From NCBI GenBank assembly GCA_016193045.1, contig JACPSW010000013.1, forward strand, positions 1 to 34,000: a stretch of DNA of 34,000 bases. The letters are read 5' to 3'. The notes under the pieces were generated by a model. The model saw nothing but the letters and a program-made list of their open reading frames with translations. It was not told the origin of the DNA and made no database searches. Made by a program: the position numbers and the translations under genes. Below, piece by piece: positions 16,045 through 28,172 of this stretch; position 1 is the first letter of the stretch, and each line of letters opens with the position of its first letter. Source of the DNA: Candidatus Rokuibacteriota bacterium (GTDB lineage: Bacteria; Methylomirabilota; Methylomirabilia; Rokubacteriales; CSP1-6).

Positions 16045-16581
16045 GTGGCCCAGGCGGTGGTGGGGCTCGGCAATCCCGGCCCGGAGTACAAGGGGACCCG
16101 CCACAACGTGGGCCAGCGCGTGGTGGACCACCTGGCCCGGACCCTGAAGAAGCGCTGGACCCGGGAGGGCCGGAGCCAGGTGGCCAGGGCGCAGTGGCGC
16201 GGCGAGCCGCTCTATCTCATCAAGCCCGGCTCATTCATGAACGTGACCGGTCCCACCGTCGAGCGCCTCTGCCGGCGCCTCGGCCTCGACCCCGCCGACC
16301 TCATCCTGGTGTACGACGACATCGACCTGCCCCTCGGCACGGTCCGCGTCCGGATGAAGGGGAGCCACGGCGGCCACAAGGGCGTGCGCTCGATCATCGA
16401 GACCCTCGCCACCGCGGAGCTCCGCCGCGTCAAGGTGGGGATCGGCCGCCCCGGGGTCAAGGACGGGGTCGTGGACCACGTCCTCTCCCCCTTCCTCCCC
16501 GACGAGCTGCCGCTGATCGAGGCGGCTGCGGACGAAGCCGCCCGGCACGCGCTCGCGCTGATCGAGAGTCGAACCCCGTAG
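16045..16581 (+). CDS. pth: Peptidyl-tRNA hydrolase
   Basis: A 178-residue enzyme that frees tRNA from peptidyl-tRNA that dropped off the ribosome. It shows [19 protein letters not shown] with the catalytic His in [27 protein letters not shown] with the catalytic Asp, and [12 protein letters not shown]. The GTG start at 16045 puts the GLGNPG motif at residue 7, normal for the family. It is cotranscribed with rplY and runs into hppA. Confidence 0.96.
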   Translation: MAQAVVGLGNPGPEYKGTRHNVGQRVVDHLARTLKKRWTREGRSQVARAQWRGEPLYLIKPGSFMNVTGPTVERLCRRLGLDPADLILVYDDIDLPLGTVRVRMKGSHGGHKGVRSIIETLATAELRRVKVGIGRPGVKDGVVDHVLSPFLPDELPLIEAAADEAARHALALIESRTP

Positions 16582-16598
16582 GCTTCAAGGAGAGCCCT

Positions 16599-18554
<1,956 letters not shown>

Positions 18555-18592
18555 GCGCCGTGCCGATAGCCGTCGCACGACCCGCTTCGCCT

Positions 18593-18625
18593 CGGCTCTC
18601 GGCCCGGCATGGGGTCTGAGAGCCG
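18593..18625 (+). promoter_or_regulatory. Hairpin abutting the ychF start codon
   Basis: CGGCTCTC (18593-18600) and GAGAGCCG (18618-18625) form a perfect 8-bp stem with a 17-base loop. The 3' arm ends at the base before the GTG of ychF and contains the only Shine-Dalgarno-like purines (GAGAG), so the folded RNA would hide the initiation region. It may equally act as an end signal for hppA. Confidence 0.4.
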
Positions 18626-19711
18626 GTGGGCTTCACCTGCGGTCTCGTCGGCCTCCCCAACGCGGGCAAGTCCACGCTCTTCACCGCCCTGACGGGAGCG
18701 GAGACCTTGGTTGCCCCCTACCCCTTCTCGACCCTCGAGCCGCGGAAGGGAGTCGTTGCCGTCCCCGATGACCGGCTGGACGGCCTGGCCGCCGCCCTCA
18801 AGCCCGCCAAGGTCACCCCGGCCCACCTCGAGGTGATGGACATCGCCGGCCTCGTCGAGGGTGCCAGCCGCGGCGAGGGCCTCGGCAACCAGTTCCTCTC
18901 CCACATCCGGGCCGTGGACGCTCTCGCCCACGTGGTCCGCTGCTTCCGCGCGGGAGACGTCCCCCACGTGGGCGGCGAGCCCGACCCGCGCCGCGACACC
19001 GGCATCGTCAACACCGAGCTGCTCCTGGCCGACCTCGAAGTGGTGGAGCGCCGCCTCGACAAGGTCAAGCGCGTCGCCAAGGCCGACCCCAAGGCCGCGC
19101 GCGCCGAGCTGGCGTTCCTCGAGCGCTGTCGCGACGCCCTGGGACGCGGCACACCCCTGCGCGCGCTCCGCCTGGACGCCCACGACCTGGCGATCGCGCG
19201 CGAGCTGGGCCTCCTGACGGCCAAGCCTCTCTGCTACGTCGCCAACGTGGACCGGGGAGACCCGGCGAGCCTCGCGCTGGCCGAGCAGCTTGCCGCCATC
19301 GCCGCGGGAGCCCCCGTGGTGACGGTGGACGGGAAGCTCGAGAGCGAGCTGACCCAATTCGCTCCCGCGGAGCAGCGCCAGTTCCTGGCCGAGTGGGGCC
19401 TCGCCGAGTCCGCCCTCGTCAGGCTGATCCAGGTGGGCTACCGGCTCCTGGGGCGGATCGCGTTCTACACGGTGGTGGGCGAGGAGCTCCGGGCCTGGAG
19501 CCTCAGGGACGGCGCCACGGCCGTGGAGGCCGCCGGACAGATCCACAGCGACATGGCCCGGGGGTTCGTCCGCGCGGAGGTCGTGAGCGTGGAAGAATTC
19601 CTCGCCACCCCGAACTGGCACACCCTGAGGGAGCACGGCCACCTGAAGCTCGAAGGGCGCGACTACCGGGTGCGGGACGGCGACATCCTGACGATCCGCT
19701 TCACCGTGTAA
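18626..19711 (+). CDS. ychF: Obg-like ATPase YchF
   Basis: A 361-residue P-loop protein of the Obg/OLA1 family that binds ribosomes and prefers ATP. It starts GFTCGLVGLPNAGKST (P-loop) and has VMDIAGLVEGASRGEGLGNQFL. A coiled-coil insert lies near residues 130-165, and the C-terminal TGS domain ends LKLEGRDYRVRDGDILTIRF. The base-recognition motif, NxxE in most YchF (for example NVNE), reads NVDRGD here, so the usual Glu is replaced by Arg. The GTG start fits the family N-terminus exactly. It ends the ispE-prs-rplY-pth-hppA-ychF group. Confidence 0.93.
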   Translation: MGFTCGLVGLPNAGKSTLFTALTGAETLVAPYPFSTLEPRKGVVAVPDDRLDGLAAALKPAKVTPAHLEVMDIAGLVEGASRGEGLGNQFLSHIRAVDALAHVVRCFRAGDVPHVGGEPDPRRDTGIVNTELLLADLEVVERRLDKVKRVAKADPKAARAELAFLERCRDALGRGTPLRALRLDAHDLAIARELGLLTAKPLCYVANVDRGDPASLALAEQLAAIAAGAPVVTVDGKLESELTQFAPAEQRQFLAEWGLAESALVRLIQVGYRLLGRIAFYTVVGEELRAWSLRDGATAVEAAGQIHSDMARGFVRAEVVSVEEFLATPNWHTLREHGHLKLEGRDYRVRDGDILTIRFTV

Positions 19712-19715
19712 GGCT

Positions 19716-19785
19716 GGGGTCAGGCATGCGTTATTGCGTTATTTGGACGGGAGCCCCCGCTACGCAAATACGCATGCCTGACCCC
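19716..19785. repeat. REP-like palindrome, 70 bp, complete
   Basis: The perfect 15-bp arms GGGGTCAGGCATGCG (19716-19730) and CGCATGCCTGACCCC (19771-19785) continue imperfectly inward. It has the same total length and end sequence as the copy at 2204, but a different inner arm (CATGCG instead of TCTTGCAAT). It lies five bases after the ychF stop and six bases before the rpsU promoter, so it can act as a transcription barrier between the two operons. Confidence 0.8.
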
Positions 19786-19791
19786 AAGTCT

Positions 19792-19820
19792 TTGACAGGG
19801 TGGGTCCGAGGTGGTATACA
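19792..19820 (+). promoter_or_regulatory. Near-consensus sigma-70 promoter of the rpsU-mutS2-dnaG-rpoD operon
   Basis: TTGACA (19792-19797) and TATACA (19815-19820) are separated by exactly 17 bases. The predicted transcript starts near 19827 and leaves a leader of about 47 bases before the rpsU GTG. This is the best promoter match in the window, in keeping with a housekeeping operon that encodes the primary sigma factor itself. Confidence 0.8.
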
Positions 19821-19873
19821 GTTAACGTTTATCCACCGGCGACGATCCGGTACCGCAGGAAGGGGGGACGTGC

Positions 19874-20068
19874 GTGACCACGGTCATCGTCGAGCCCGGC
19901 GAGCCTTTTGAAGTGGCCCTCAGGCGGTTCAAGAAGCAGTGCGAGAAGGCCGGACTCCTCTCCGAATTGAGAAAGCGCCAGCACTACGAAAAGCCCAGCG
20001 TCAAGCGGAAGCGCAAGGCGCTGGTGGCGCGGAAAAGGGCGAAGCGGCGCGAGCGGTTCGTCGATTAA
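19874..20068 (+). CDS. rpsU: 30S ribosomal protein bS21
   Basis: A 64-residue, very basic protein of normal length. It shows [39 protein letters not shown], the classic bS21 pattern; it sits near the 16S rRNA 3' end and aids initiation. The start is GTG at 19874, preceded by AGGGGGG. It leads the macromolecular-synthesis operon. The gap to mutS2 is 40 bases. Confidence 0.96.
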   Translation: MTTVIVEPGEPFEVALRRFKKQCEKAGLLSELRKRQHYEKPSVKRKRKALVARKRAKRRERFVD

Positions 20069-20108
20069 AGCGCGATCCCCGGCGGCCAGAGCCGAGAAGA
20101 GCGAGGGC

Positions 20109-22316
20109 ATGGATGTAGGCCGTCTGTGGGGCAGGGGCGTGGAGTGGGACGAGGTGTGCACGCTCCTGGCCCGTGACGCCGACACGCCGATGGGGCAGGA
20201 GTGGGCGCTCACCCTCGAGCCCGGCACCGACCCCGACGCCATCCGCCTAGCCCTCACCGAGACCCGCGAGGCCCGTCAGGCCCTGGCCGAGGCGGGTTCA
20301 CCCCCCTGGGGCGCGCTCCCCGACGTCAGGCCGAGCCTCGAGCGCTGCCGAGTGGCGGAGGCCATCCTCGAAGGCTCGGAGATCATCACCCTGATCCCAC
20401 TGATCGAGGCGAGTAACCGACTGCGCGCTTACGGCCGAGGCGCGGCGCCGTTGGCCCGGCTCGCCGTGAGGTTCAGGTACCTGCCGAGCCTCACCCCGCT
20501 CCACGACCTCCTGAGCCGGTCGCTCACCCCCGAGGGGACGCTCACCGACGAGGCGAGCCCCCGGCTCCGCTCGATCCGGCGGAAGATCAAAGAGCAGCGG
20601 GCCCAGATCGTCAAGGCCCTGGAAGCCCTCCTCCACTCCCAGGGCGCCGAGGCCGCCTTCCAGGACCGCTACGTGACCATCCGTCACGGCCGGTACGTCG
20701 TCCCCGTGAGGGCCGAAGCCCTGCCGCGCGTCAAGGGCATCGTCCACGACCGCTCCCAGAGCGGCGCCACGCTCTTCGTCGAGCCCGAGCGCGCCGTCGA
20801 GCTGAACAACGACCTGGTGCAGGCCATGCGCGAGGAGGAAGCGGAATGTCTGCGCATCCTCCAGGCGTTGACCCACGAGGTGAGCGCCGCCCTCCCCGAG
20901 CTCGACATGCTGGTGGAGGGGATCGGCGAGCTCGACCTGATTTTCGCTCGCGCTGAGATGGCGGAGCGCATGCAGGCCACCGAGCCGGAGATTGATGCCG
21001 GCCGTACGATCGCGCTCCCGGGGGCGCGGCACCCGCTTCTCCTGGCCCAGTCCTGGAAGGAGCCCGGCCGCCCCGTCGTCCCCGTGGATCTCCACCTCGA
21101 CGCCGACCAGCCCCTCCTCCTCGTCACCGGCCCCAACGCAGGCGGCAAGACCGTGGCGCTCAAGACCCTCGGCCTCCTGGCGCTCATGGCCCAGGCCGGC
21201 TGCCATCTGCCCGTCGAGGAAGGGAGCCGCCTCCCCATCTTCTCGCGGCTCTTCGCCGTGATCGGCGACGACCAGAGCGTGGCGGAGAACCTCTCGACGT
21301 TCTCGGCCTTCGTGAAGCAGGTGAAGGAGCTCCTGGCCGACGTGGACGACCGCTCGCTGGTGCTCCTGGACGAGCTGGGAGCGGGCACCGACCCCGACGA
21401 GGGGGCGGCGCTCGCCCAGGCGATCCTGGAGGACCTCCAGGCGCGCGGGGCTCTCGTGATGGCCACGACCCACCTGGAGCCGCTGAAGGCCTTCGCGAGC
21501 ACCCACCCCGGAGCGCGCAACGCCTCGGTGGAGTTCGACGGCGAGCGGCTCGCCCCCACCTTCCGCCTCCTCTATGACCACCCCGGCCACAGCTACGCCC
21601 TCACGATCGCCGCCCGGCTCGGGCTCCCTGACCGCCTGATCGATCGCGCCCACTCCCACCGCTCCACCCAGGCGAAGAACCTTCAAGAATTGCTCCAGCG
21701 CCTGGACGCCGAGGCCAGGGCGAGCGCCGACAGGGCGGCGGAGGCGGAGCGGCGAGAGAGCCAGGCCGCTGCGCTCCTCGCTCGCGCTCAGAGGGAAATC
21801 GACGCCGCCCAGGCCAAGGCCAAGGAGATCCTCGCCAGGGCGAAGGCCGAGGCCCAGACGCTCCTGGCCGACATCAAACGGAAGGTGGCCGAGGAGTGGG
21901 AGCGACTCAAGTCCGAGGAGCGCTCGAAGCGCGCGCTGGAAGCGACGCGGAAGCGGCTCGCCGAAGTCGCCCCGCCGGCGGCGGGCCAACCGGCTCGCAC
22001 CATGGTCCTGACCCCCTCGTGGCGGGATAGACTGCGCGAGAGCGTGAGGATGCCCGAGAAGACCGACGTGGCGGAGGAGCTGATGCTCCTCGGCAAGACC
22101 ACCGACGAGGGGCGCGACCTCGTGGAGAAGTACCTCGACGACGCCTTTCTGGCCGGCCACCGCAGCGTCAGGCTGGTCCACGGCAAGGGCACCGGCGCCC
22201 TGAGGAAGGCGGTCCACGAGCTGCTGGCCGTGCATCCGCTGGTGGAGAGCTTCAGGCCCGGCAATCCCAACGAGGGCGGGGGCGGCGCCACCGTCGTCGA
22301 CCTCAAGGTGGACTAG
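20109..22316 (+). CDS. mutS2: MutS2-family ATPase with modified C-terminus
   Basis: A 735-residue MutS-related protein. It has the core and clamp (about residues 1-310) and the ATPase with Walker A VTGPNAGGKT (about 340-349), IGDDQSVAENLSTFSAF, Walker B LVLLDELGAGTDPDEG and MATTHLEPLKAF. A long Ala/Glu-rich coiled coil (530-620) and a Smr domain with HGKGTGALRKAV follow. MutS2 proteins act in ribosome-collision rescue or suppress recombination, depending on species. Two differences are seen: the protein is some 50 residues short in the region where a KOW-like domain normally sits, and the Smr entry motif, usually LDLRG or LDLHG, reads LMLLG, so the Asp is missing. It lies between rpsU and dnaG. 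Confidence 0.9.
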   Translation: MDVGRLWGRGVEWDEVCTLLARDADTPMGQEWALTLEPGTDPDAIRLALTETREARQALAEAGSPPWGALPDVRPSLERCRVAEAILEGSEIITLIPLIEASNRLRAYGRGAAPLARLAVRFRYLPSLTPLHDLLSRSLTPEGTLTDEASPRLRSIRRKIKEQRAQIVKALEALLHSQGAEAAFQDRYVTIRHGRYVVPVRAEALPRVKGIVHDRSQSGATLFVEPERAVELNNDLVQAMREEEAECLRILQALTHEVSAALPELDMLVEGIGELDLIFARAEMAERMQATEPEIDAGRTIALPGARHPLLLAQSWKEPGRPVVPVDLHLDADQPLLLVTGPNAGGKTVALKTLGLLALMAQAGCHLPVEEGSRLPIFSRLFAVIGDDQSVAENLSTFSAFVKQVKELLADVDDRSLVLLDELGAGTDPDEGAALAQAILEDLQARGALVMATTHLEPLKAFASTHPGARNASVEFDGERLAPTFRLLYDHPGHSYALTIAARLGLPDRLIDRAHSHRSTQAKNLQELLQRLDAEARASADRAAEAERRESQAAALLARAQREIDAAQAKAKEILARAKAEAQTLLADIKRKVAEEWERLKSEERSKRALEATRKRLAEVAPPAAGQPARTMVLTPSWRDRLRESVRMPEKTDVAEELMLLGKTTDEGRDLVEKYLDDAFLAGHRSVRLVHGKGTGALRKAVHELLAVHPLVESFRPGNPNEGGGGATVVDLKVD

Positions 22317-24143
22317 ATGGCCGGAGGGTTCTCGCCCCAGCTCCTCGAGGAGATCCGCTCCCGGGTGGACATCGTGGACCTGGTCGGCCAGTTCGTGAAC
22401 CTGAAGCGGGCCGGCGAGAACTGGAAGGGCCTCTGCCCCTTCCACGCCGAGAAGACCCCGTCCTTCATGGTCCACCCCAAGAAGGGGATCTTCCACTGCT
22501 TCGGCTGCGGCGTCGGCGGCGACGCCTTCGGCTTCCTGATGCGCCAGGACCGCCTGCAGTTCCCTGAGGCCGTCCGGGTCCTCGCCGAACGCGCGGGCGT
22601 GGCGCTCCCCGCCGAGCGGAGGACCGAAGTTGACGGACAGCGCGAAGCGCTCTTCAAGCCCATGGCGCTCGCCCAGGAGTTCTACCAGGAGGCGCTCTGG
22701 ACCCGCCCCGAGGGCGAGGGGGCTCGCCGCTACCTGGATTCCCGTGGCATCGAGCGAGGGATGGCGCGCAGCTTCGGGCTCGGCTACGCCCTGGAAGGGT
22801 GGGACCATCTCCTCGGCTTCATGAAGGGGCGCGGCGTCACCGAGGAGCAGCTCGTCCAGGTCGGCCTCGTCCTCCCGCGGCAGACCAGCTCGGGGTTCTA
22901 CGACCGCTTCCGGGGCCGCCTTCTCTTCCCGATCCGGGACGTCCAGGGCCGCGTCGTCGCCTTCGGCGGCCGCGCCATGGGGACCGAGGACCCGAAGTAC
23001 CTGAACTCCCCCGAGACCCCGCTCTACGTCAAGGGCCAGACCCTCTACGCCTTCGACCTCGCCAAGCCCCAGATCCGAGGGAAGAACCGCGCGCTGGTGG
23101 TCGAAGGGTACGTGGACTGCCTGATGGCCCATCAGCACGGCTTCAGCGAGACGGTCGCCGCCCTCGGCACGGCCTTTACCGCGTCCCAGCTGGCCCTGCT
23201 CCGCCGTTACTGCGACGAGGTCATCACCTTCTTCGATGCCGACGCGGCGGGGAAGAAGGCCACCCAGCGCGTGGAGGAGCTCCTCGAGCCCGGCACCCAA
23301 GGGCTTGCGTGGGCCGTGACCCGGACCGGCACGTTCGGGGACGGATCGGCCCTCCGCCTCAAGGTGGCGCTCCTGCCCTCGGGCCACGACCCCGACAGCT
23401 TTCTGCGGAAGGAAGGCGCCCAGGCCTTCGCCCAGAGGATCGGCGAATCGCGGAGCCTCCTGGCCTACGCCGTGGAGACCGCGATCGGCGAGGAGAACAC
23501 AACGGCCCCGCGGGGCAAGGCCACGGCATTCGCGCGCGTGGCGCTGATCCTGGCCAAGGTCACCGACTCCCAGGAGGCCATCGAACTCGCCCGCGACGCC
23601 GCCCTGAGGCTCGGGGTGGACCCGACCCAGCTCTGGATCGAGGCCCAGCGCCTTCAGGGCGCTCTCAGAAGGCCGGCGCCCGCGACCGCGCCGGCCCCGG
23701 CAGGCGTGAACCTCCCCGCCGCCGAGCGCGATCTCGTGTCGCTCCTGGTCCAGAACCCCGACGTACGCGCGGTGCTCCTGCCCGTCCTCGACGAAGAGGA
23801 CCTCGCCCATCCGGCGCTCCGCGGCATCTTCGGGGCCATGAAGACCGCGCCGGAGACGTCGCCGGAGACCCTGATGCCCCTGCTCCCCGGCGACACCGAG
23901 CGCGGGCTCCTGGCCGCGCTGCTCGTCGAGGAGCGCACGTGGCCCGAGACCGCCCCGCTGATCGCCGAGTACCTGAAGCGCTTCGAGATGCGGCGCCGAG
24001 CGCGGCAGATCCGCCAGGTGAGCCAGGCCATCGCCCAGGCCCAGGCGTCGGGGGATCCCGCGCTGCCCCAGCTCCAAGCCCAGCTGAGCGACCTCCAGCG
24101 CCAGGCCGAAGCACTCAGAGAGCTGGCCGCTCGCCCCAATTGA
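22317..24143 (+). CDS. dnaG: DNA primase
   Basis: A 608-residue primase that makes RNA primers at the replication fork. It has the zinc-binding domain CHC2 (C40, H43, C61, C64 in [12 protein letters not shown]...HCFGCG), the catalytic core with [10 protein letters not shown] and FGGRAM, the Toprim motif [15 protein letters not shown] and [12 protein letters not shown]-terminal helicase-binding region ends in a coiled-coil-like stretch. The ATG follows directly on the mutS2 TAG with no spacer, indicating translational coupling. The position before rpoD is the conserved one. Confidence 0.96.
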   Translation: MAGGFSPQLLEEIRSRVDIVDLVGQFVNLKRAGENWKGLCPFHAEKTPSFMVHPKKGIFHCFGCGVGGDAFGFLMRQDRLQFPEAVRVLAERAGVALPAERRTEVDGQREALFKPMALAQEFYQEALWTRPEGEGARRYLDSRGIERGMARSFGLGYALEGWDHLLGFMKGRGVTEEQLVQVGLVLPRQTSSGFYDRFRGRLLFPIRDVQGRVVAFGGRAMGTEDPKYLNSPETPLYVKGQTLYAFDLAKPQIRGKNRALVVEGYVDCLMAHQHGFSETVAALGTAFTASQLALLRRYCDEVITFFDADAAGKKATQRVEELLEPGTQGLAWAVTRTGTFGDGSALRLKVALLPSGHDPDSFLRKEGAQAFAQRIGESRSLLAYAVETAIGEENTTAPRGKATAFARVALILAKVTDSQEAIELARDAALRLGVDPTQLWIEAQRLQGALRRPAPATAPAPAGVNLPAAERDLVSLLVQNPDVRAVLLPVLDEEDLAHPALRGIFGAMKTAPETSPETLMPLLPGDTERGLLAALLVEERTWPETAPLIAEYLKRFEMRRRARQIRQVSQAIAQAQASGDPALPQLQAQLSDLQRQAEALRELAARPN

Positions 24144-24160
24144 AGGAGGTAGAGACACGG

Positions 24161-25954
<1,794 letters not shown>

Positions 25955-25970
25955 TGGTATGATGGGCTTC

Positions 25971-26046
25971 GGGCCCATAGCTCAATTGGCAGAGCAGCCG
26001 GCTCATAACCGGTTAGGTCCTGGTTCGAGCCCGGGTGGGCCCACCA
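25971..26046 (+). tRNA. tRNA with CAT anticodon (elongator tRNA-Met most likely), CCA encoded
   Basis: The acceptor GGGCCCA pairs with TGGGCCC (26036-26042), then A and an encoded CCA (26044-26046). The anticodon stem GCCGG/CCGGT encloses CTCATAA, giving anticodon CAT. The first pair is G-C, not the mismatch of initiator tRNA, and the three-GC anticodon stem of initiators is absent. Elongator Met is favoured. A lysidine-modified tRNA-Ile2 also has CAT and cannot be excluded by eye. Confidence 0.9.
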
Positions 26047-26062
26047 ATTCGAAGGAGGAGGC

Positions 26063-26770
26063 GTGGACGCGCAGCTCCAGACGCTGATCGACCTCCAGGC
26101 GCTCGACACGAAGATCGCCGTGCTCGAGGCGGAGCAGGGCCGCCTCCCCGGCCAGATCGAGGCCGTCCAGGCGGCTATCGCCCAGGGGCGCGCCGCCGTC
26201 CAGACCCTCAAAGGGAAACTGGACACGGCGAAGAAGGACACGCGGAGCAAGGAGAAGGACCTCGATGTCTGCCAGGTCAAGCGCCAGAAGTCGGAGGCCC
26301 GCCTCTACGAGGTGAAGACCAACAAGGAATACTCCGCCGTTCTCATCGAGATCGAGGAGATCAAGCAGGAAAAGGCGAAGATCGAGGAGGAGATCCTCTC
26401 CCTCATGGAGACCCAGGAGCAGCTCGCCGTCGAGATCCGCGACGCCGAGGCCGCCTTGAAGACCCGCGAGGCCCTGGGGCAGCAGGAGGAGACCCAGATC
26501 CGCCAGCGCCTGGCCGCGGTGGATGCCGAGCTGACGGGCCTCAGGGGCGAGCGCGAGTCCGTGGCGCGCGACGTGCCCCGGGACCTCCTCGCCGATTATG
26601 CGAAGCTCCTCCGCGGCCGCGGCGGCCTGGCCGTGGCCCCCGTCGGCCCCGACGGGATCTGCGGCGGCTGCCGCATGACCCTCACTCCCCAGCGGCTCCA
26701 GGAGGTCAAGCACCAGTCCGCCCTCCTCAACTGCGAGAGCTGTGGCCGCTTCCTCTACTGGCTCCCTTGA
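26063..26770 (+). CDS. Coiled-coil C4-type zinc-ribbon protein (DUF164/CdsZ-like)
   Basis: A 235-residue protein with a long antiparallel coiled coil (about residues 10-165, with the conserved [19 protein letters not shown] turn) and a C-terminal zinc ribbon, ICGGC...NCESCGR. This family is widespread; characterised members are linked to nucleic-acid or chaperone-type functions, but the role here is not certain. The GTG start at 26063 follows GAAGGAGGAGG directly behind the tRNA, so it probably shares the rpoD-tRNA transcript. Confidence 0.85.
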   Translation: MDAQLQTLIDLQALDTKIAVLEAEQGRLPGQIEAVQAAIAQGRAAVQTLKGKLDTAKKDTRSKEKDLDVCQVKRQKSEARLYEVKTNKEYSAVLIEIEEIKQEKAKIEEEILSLMETQEQLAVEIRDAEAALKTREALGQQEETQIRQRLAAVDAELTGLRGERESVARDVPRDLLADYAKLLRGRGGLAVAPVGPDGICGGCRMTLTPQRLQEVKHQSALLNCESCGRFLYWLP

Positions 26771-26787
26771 AGTTCCCTCTCCCTGTT

Positions 26788-26972
26788 AGCGCGGATTATT
26801 CATGAACGCACATCGGCGTGGTGGGTGGGTCCTGTCGCGGGGTGCAGCCGCGCTGGCCGCGCTCCGTCACCCGCTCGCCCGAACGCAGCTCAGGTGATCT
26901 GCGGACGGGCCGAGGGGGTCCCACTCCGCCCGTCCCGCGGGACCGCACCCCGCGCCACCCGCCCTCCGGGTT
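26788..26972. repeat. Intergenic repeat, about 185 bp (copy B)
   Basis: The 230-base gap before RNase HI starts GCGGATTATTCATGAACG and contains the blocks TCCGTCACCCGCTCGCCCGAACG, then GCGGACGGGCCGAGGGGGTCCCACT and CACCCCGCGCCACC, in the same order and orientation as at 3722-3905. The two copies differ at many places. No reading frame is shared, so the element looks non-coding. Confidence 0.55.
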
Positions 26973-26973
26973 A

Positions 26974-26993
26974 GGGAGAGGGCAGGGTGAGGG
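26974..26993 (+). repeat. Half copy of the GGGAGAGGG-GGGTGAGGG repeat
   Basis: This is the same sequence as the right arm of the palindrome at 14201-14252, without the left arm. Its GGTGAGGG end lies seven bases before the RNase HI GTG and could double as its ribosome binding site. Confidence 0.5.
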
Positions 26994-27000
26994 TGCTCTT

Positions 27001-27411
27001 GTGACGCGTTTTTCCACCCTCGTCTGCTACGTTGACGGTTCCGTGGAGGGCAACCCCGGCCCCGGCGCCATCGGCGTCGTCATCGAGGACGGCCGCGGCA
27101 CTCCCGTCGAGGCCTGGGGCGAGGCCATCGGCCACTGCACCAACAACCAGGCCGAGTACCAGGCCCTCCTCGCCGCCCTCCGGAAGGCGCGAAGGTTGGG
27201 AGCCAAGACCGTGACAGTCCGCTCGGACTCCCAGCTCCTCGTCCGCCAGTTCCTGGGCGAGTACAAGGTCCGCGACGCGAAACTCAAGCCCCTCCACGAG
27301 GAGGCCCGCCGCTTGGCCCGCGCCTTCCCCTCCTTCGAGATCGTCCACATCCCCCGCGAGCAGAACCGCGCCGCCGACCGCCTCGCCAACCGCGCCCGCC
27401 TCGCCCAGTAA
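27001..27411 (+). CDS. RNase HI family protein
   Basis: A 136-residue RNase H fold enzyme that cleaves RNA in RNA-DNA hybrids. The catalytic acidic residues are in place: D12 (YVDGSVEGNPGPG), E52 (NNQAEYQALL), D76 (RSDSQLLVRQ) and D126 (NRAADRLAN). The form is that of the short, basic-loop-less RnhA-like group (the YVDGS/GNPGPGA type). The GTG at 27001 gives the normal N-terminus and falls right behind the repeat. It is convergent with the next minus-strand gene. Confidence 0.88.
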   Translation: MTRFSTLVCYVDGSVEGNPGPGAIGVVIEDGRGTPVEAWGEAIGHCTNNQAEYQALLAALRKARRLGAKTVTVRSDSQLLVRQFLGEYKVRDAKLKPLHEEARRLARAFPSFEIVHIPREQNRAADRLANRARLAQ

Positions 27412-27460
27412 CCCCTCAACGGCTCTCGGCCAGAAGCCTCAGCGCCGCCAGGTCCATGGG

Positions 27461-27823
27461 TCACATCCTCCCTCCGGAGAGAGCCGGCACGAAGGTGAAC
27501 GTGGCGGCGAGCGGCTGCCCCACCGGCCCCGTCACTTCCAGGCGAACCCGCCGGGACAGGCGCTCCGAGAGCCGCCCGAGGATCTCCCAGATCTCCTGCC
27601 GGGAAGCGCAGAGCAGGTGAATCTTCACCACGCTCGGCGCCCAGAGGAGCCCGGCCCGCACCTTGACGGCGACGCGGCCGCGGAAGTCTCGCCCGTCCAG
27701 CTCGGCGAGCACGGTGCCGAGGAGCCGCGCCTCGCGCCGGTCGCGCAGGTTCAGGGTCATCGCCCAAATCAACGGACCGCCTAGGACGAGCATCGCGATG
27801 AGGACCGCTCCGAACGTTTCCAT
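27461..27823 (-). CDS. Small membrane-anchored protein of unknown function
   Basis: A 120-residue protein with one N-terminal transmembrane helix (about residues 5-22, FGAVLIAMLVLGGPLIWAM). A soluble domain follows with alternating beta-like segments and two charged helices (about 80-95, EIWEILGRLSERLSRRVRLEV). It is not recognised. The ATG at 27823 is two bases after the stop of the 67-residue gene, so the two form a coupled pair. A start farther upstream would overlap that gene and give a low-complexity extension. Confidence 0.6.
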   Translation of the reverse strand: METFGAVLIAMLVLGGPLIWAMTLNLRDRREARLLGTVLAELDGRDFRGRVAVKVRAGLLWAPSVVKIHLLCASRQEIWEILGRLSERLSRRVRLEVTGPVGQPLAATFTFVPALSGGRM

Positions 27824-27825
27824 GG

Positions 27826-28029
27826 CTACCTCCCCAGCGCGGAGACATCGGGAGCCTGACCCAGCACCCACCGGCCCGCGCGGATCATGGCACGACCCAG
27901 GGCCGCGCGGAGCGCTCGGCGCCGCCGGCCCGCCGCTTCCTCCACCCATGGGGACGCGCCGGCGAGGCGCTCGGCCTCTCGGAGCCGCTCGCGCACCAGC
28001 ACCTCGGTCAGATACACGTTGAAGTCCAT
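27826..28029 (-). CDS. Small basic protein of unknown function
   Basis: A 67-residue protein starting MDFNVYLTEVLVRERLREAE, then an Arg/Ala-rich stretch (RRRRALRAALGRAMIRAGRW). It is probably helical and has no transmembrane segment. AGGAGG lies upstream of the ATG at 28029. It is the first gene of a two-gene unit with the membrane protein downstream. The unit is separated from the ECF sigma operon by 143 bases holding two strong hairpins, so it probably ends or decouples from that operon. Unknown function. Confidence 0.55.
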   Translation of the reverse strand: MDFNVYLTEVLVRERLREAERLAGASPWVEEAAGRRRRALRAALGRAMIRAGRWVLGQAPDVSALGR

Positions 28030-28104
28030 TGCGGGGCCTCCTGTTCGTTTCATCCAGTAAGACCCCGCAGGCGGGCGGCCGTGAAAACGGGCTAGCGGCT
28101 TCGA

Positions 28105-28168
28105 GCGCGGGCTTTGCCCGCGCAACCCTGGGGGGAGGATTCGGAAGGGGGGCGAAGCCCCCCTCCGA
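28105..28168 (-). terminator. Two strong hairpins after the sensor-fusion gene
   Basis: GCGCGGGC/TTT/GCCCGCGC (28105-28123) is a perfect 8-bp stem. TCGGA plus GGGGGGC, loop GAA, then GCCCCCC plus TCCGA (28141-28168) makes a 12-bp stem with one bulged A. The second begins four bases past the stop of the fusion gene. There is no T-run on the minus strand, so it may be a Rho-type or structural 3' end. Confidence 0.5.
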
Positions 28169-28172
28169 GGAT

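Noticed and set aside
20298..24158. A 1286-codon open frame on the minus strand opposite mutS2 and dnaG
   Set aside because: Long antisense frames are expected opposite high-GC genes with biased third positions. The translation is low-complexity Gly/Leu/Asp/Arg-rich with no domain, while the plus strand carries complete MutS2 and DnaG.
25971..26046. Initiator tRNA-fMet
   Set aside because: The 1-72 pair is G-C and the anticodon stem lacks the three consecutive G-C pairs, so an elongator CAT tRNA is preferred.
27001..27411. Start of RNase HI at the upstream ATG or GTG near 26818
   Set aside because: The extra residues would be a translation of the intergenic repeat; GTG 27001 gives the normal family N-terminus.
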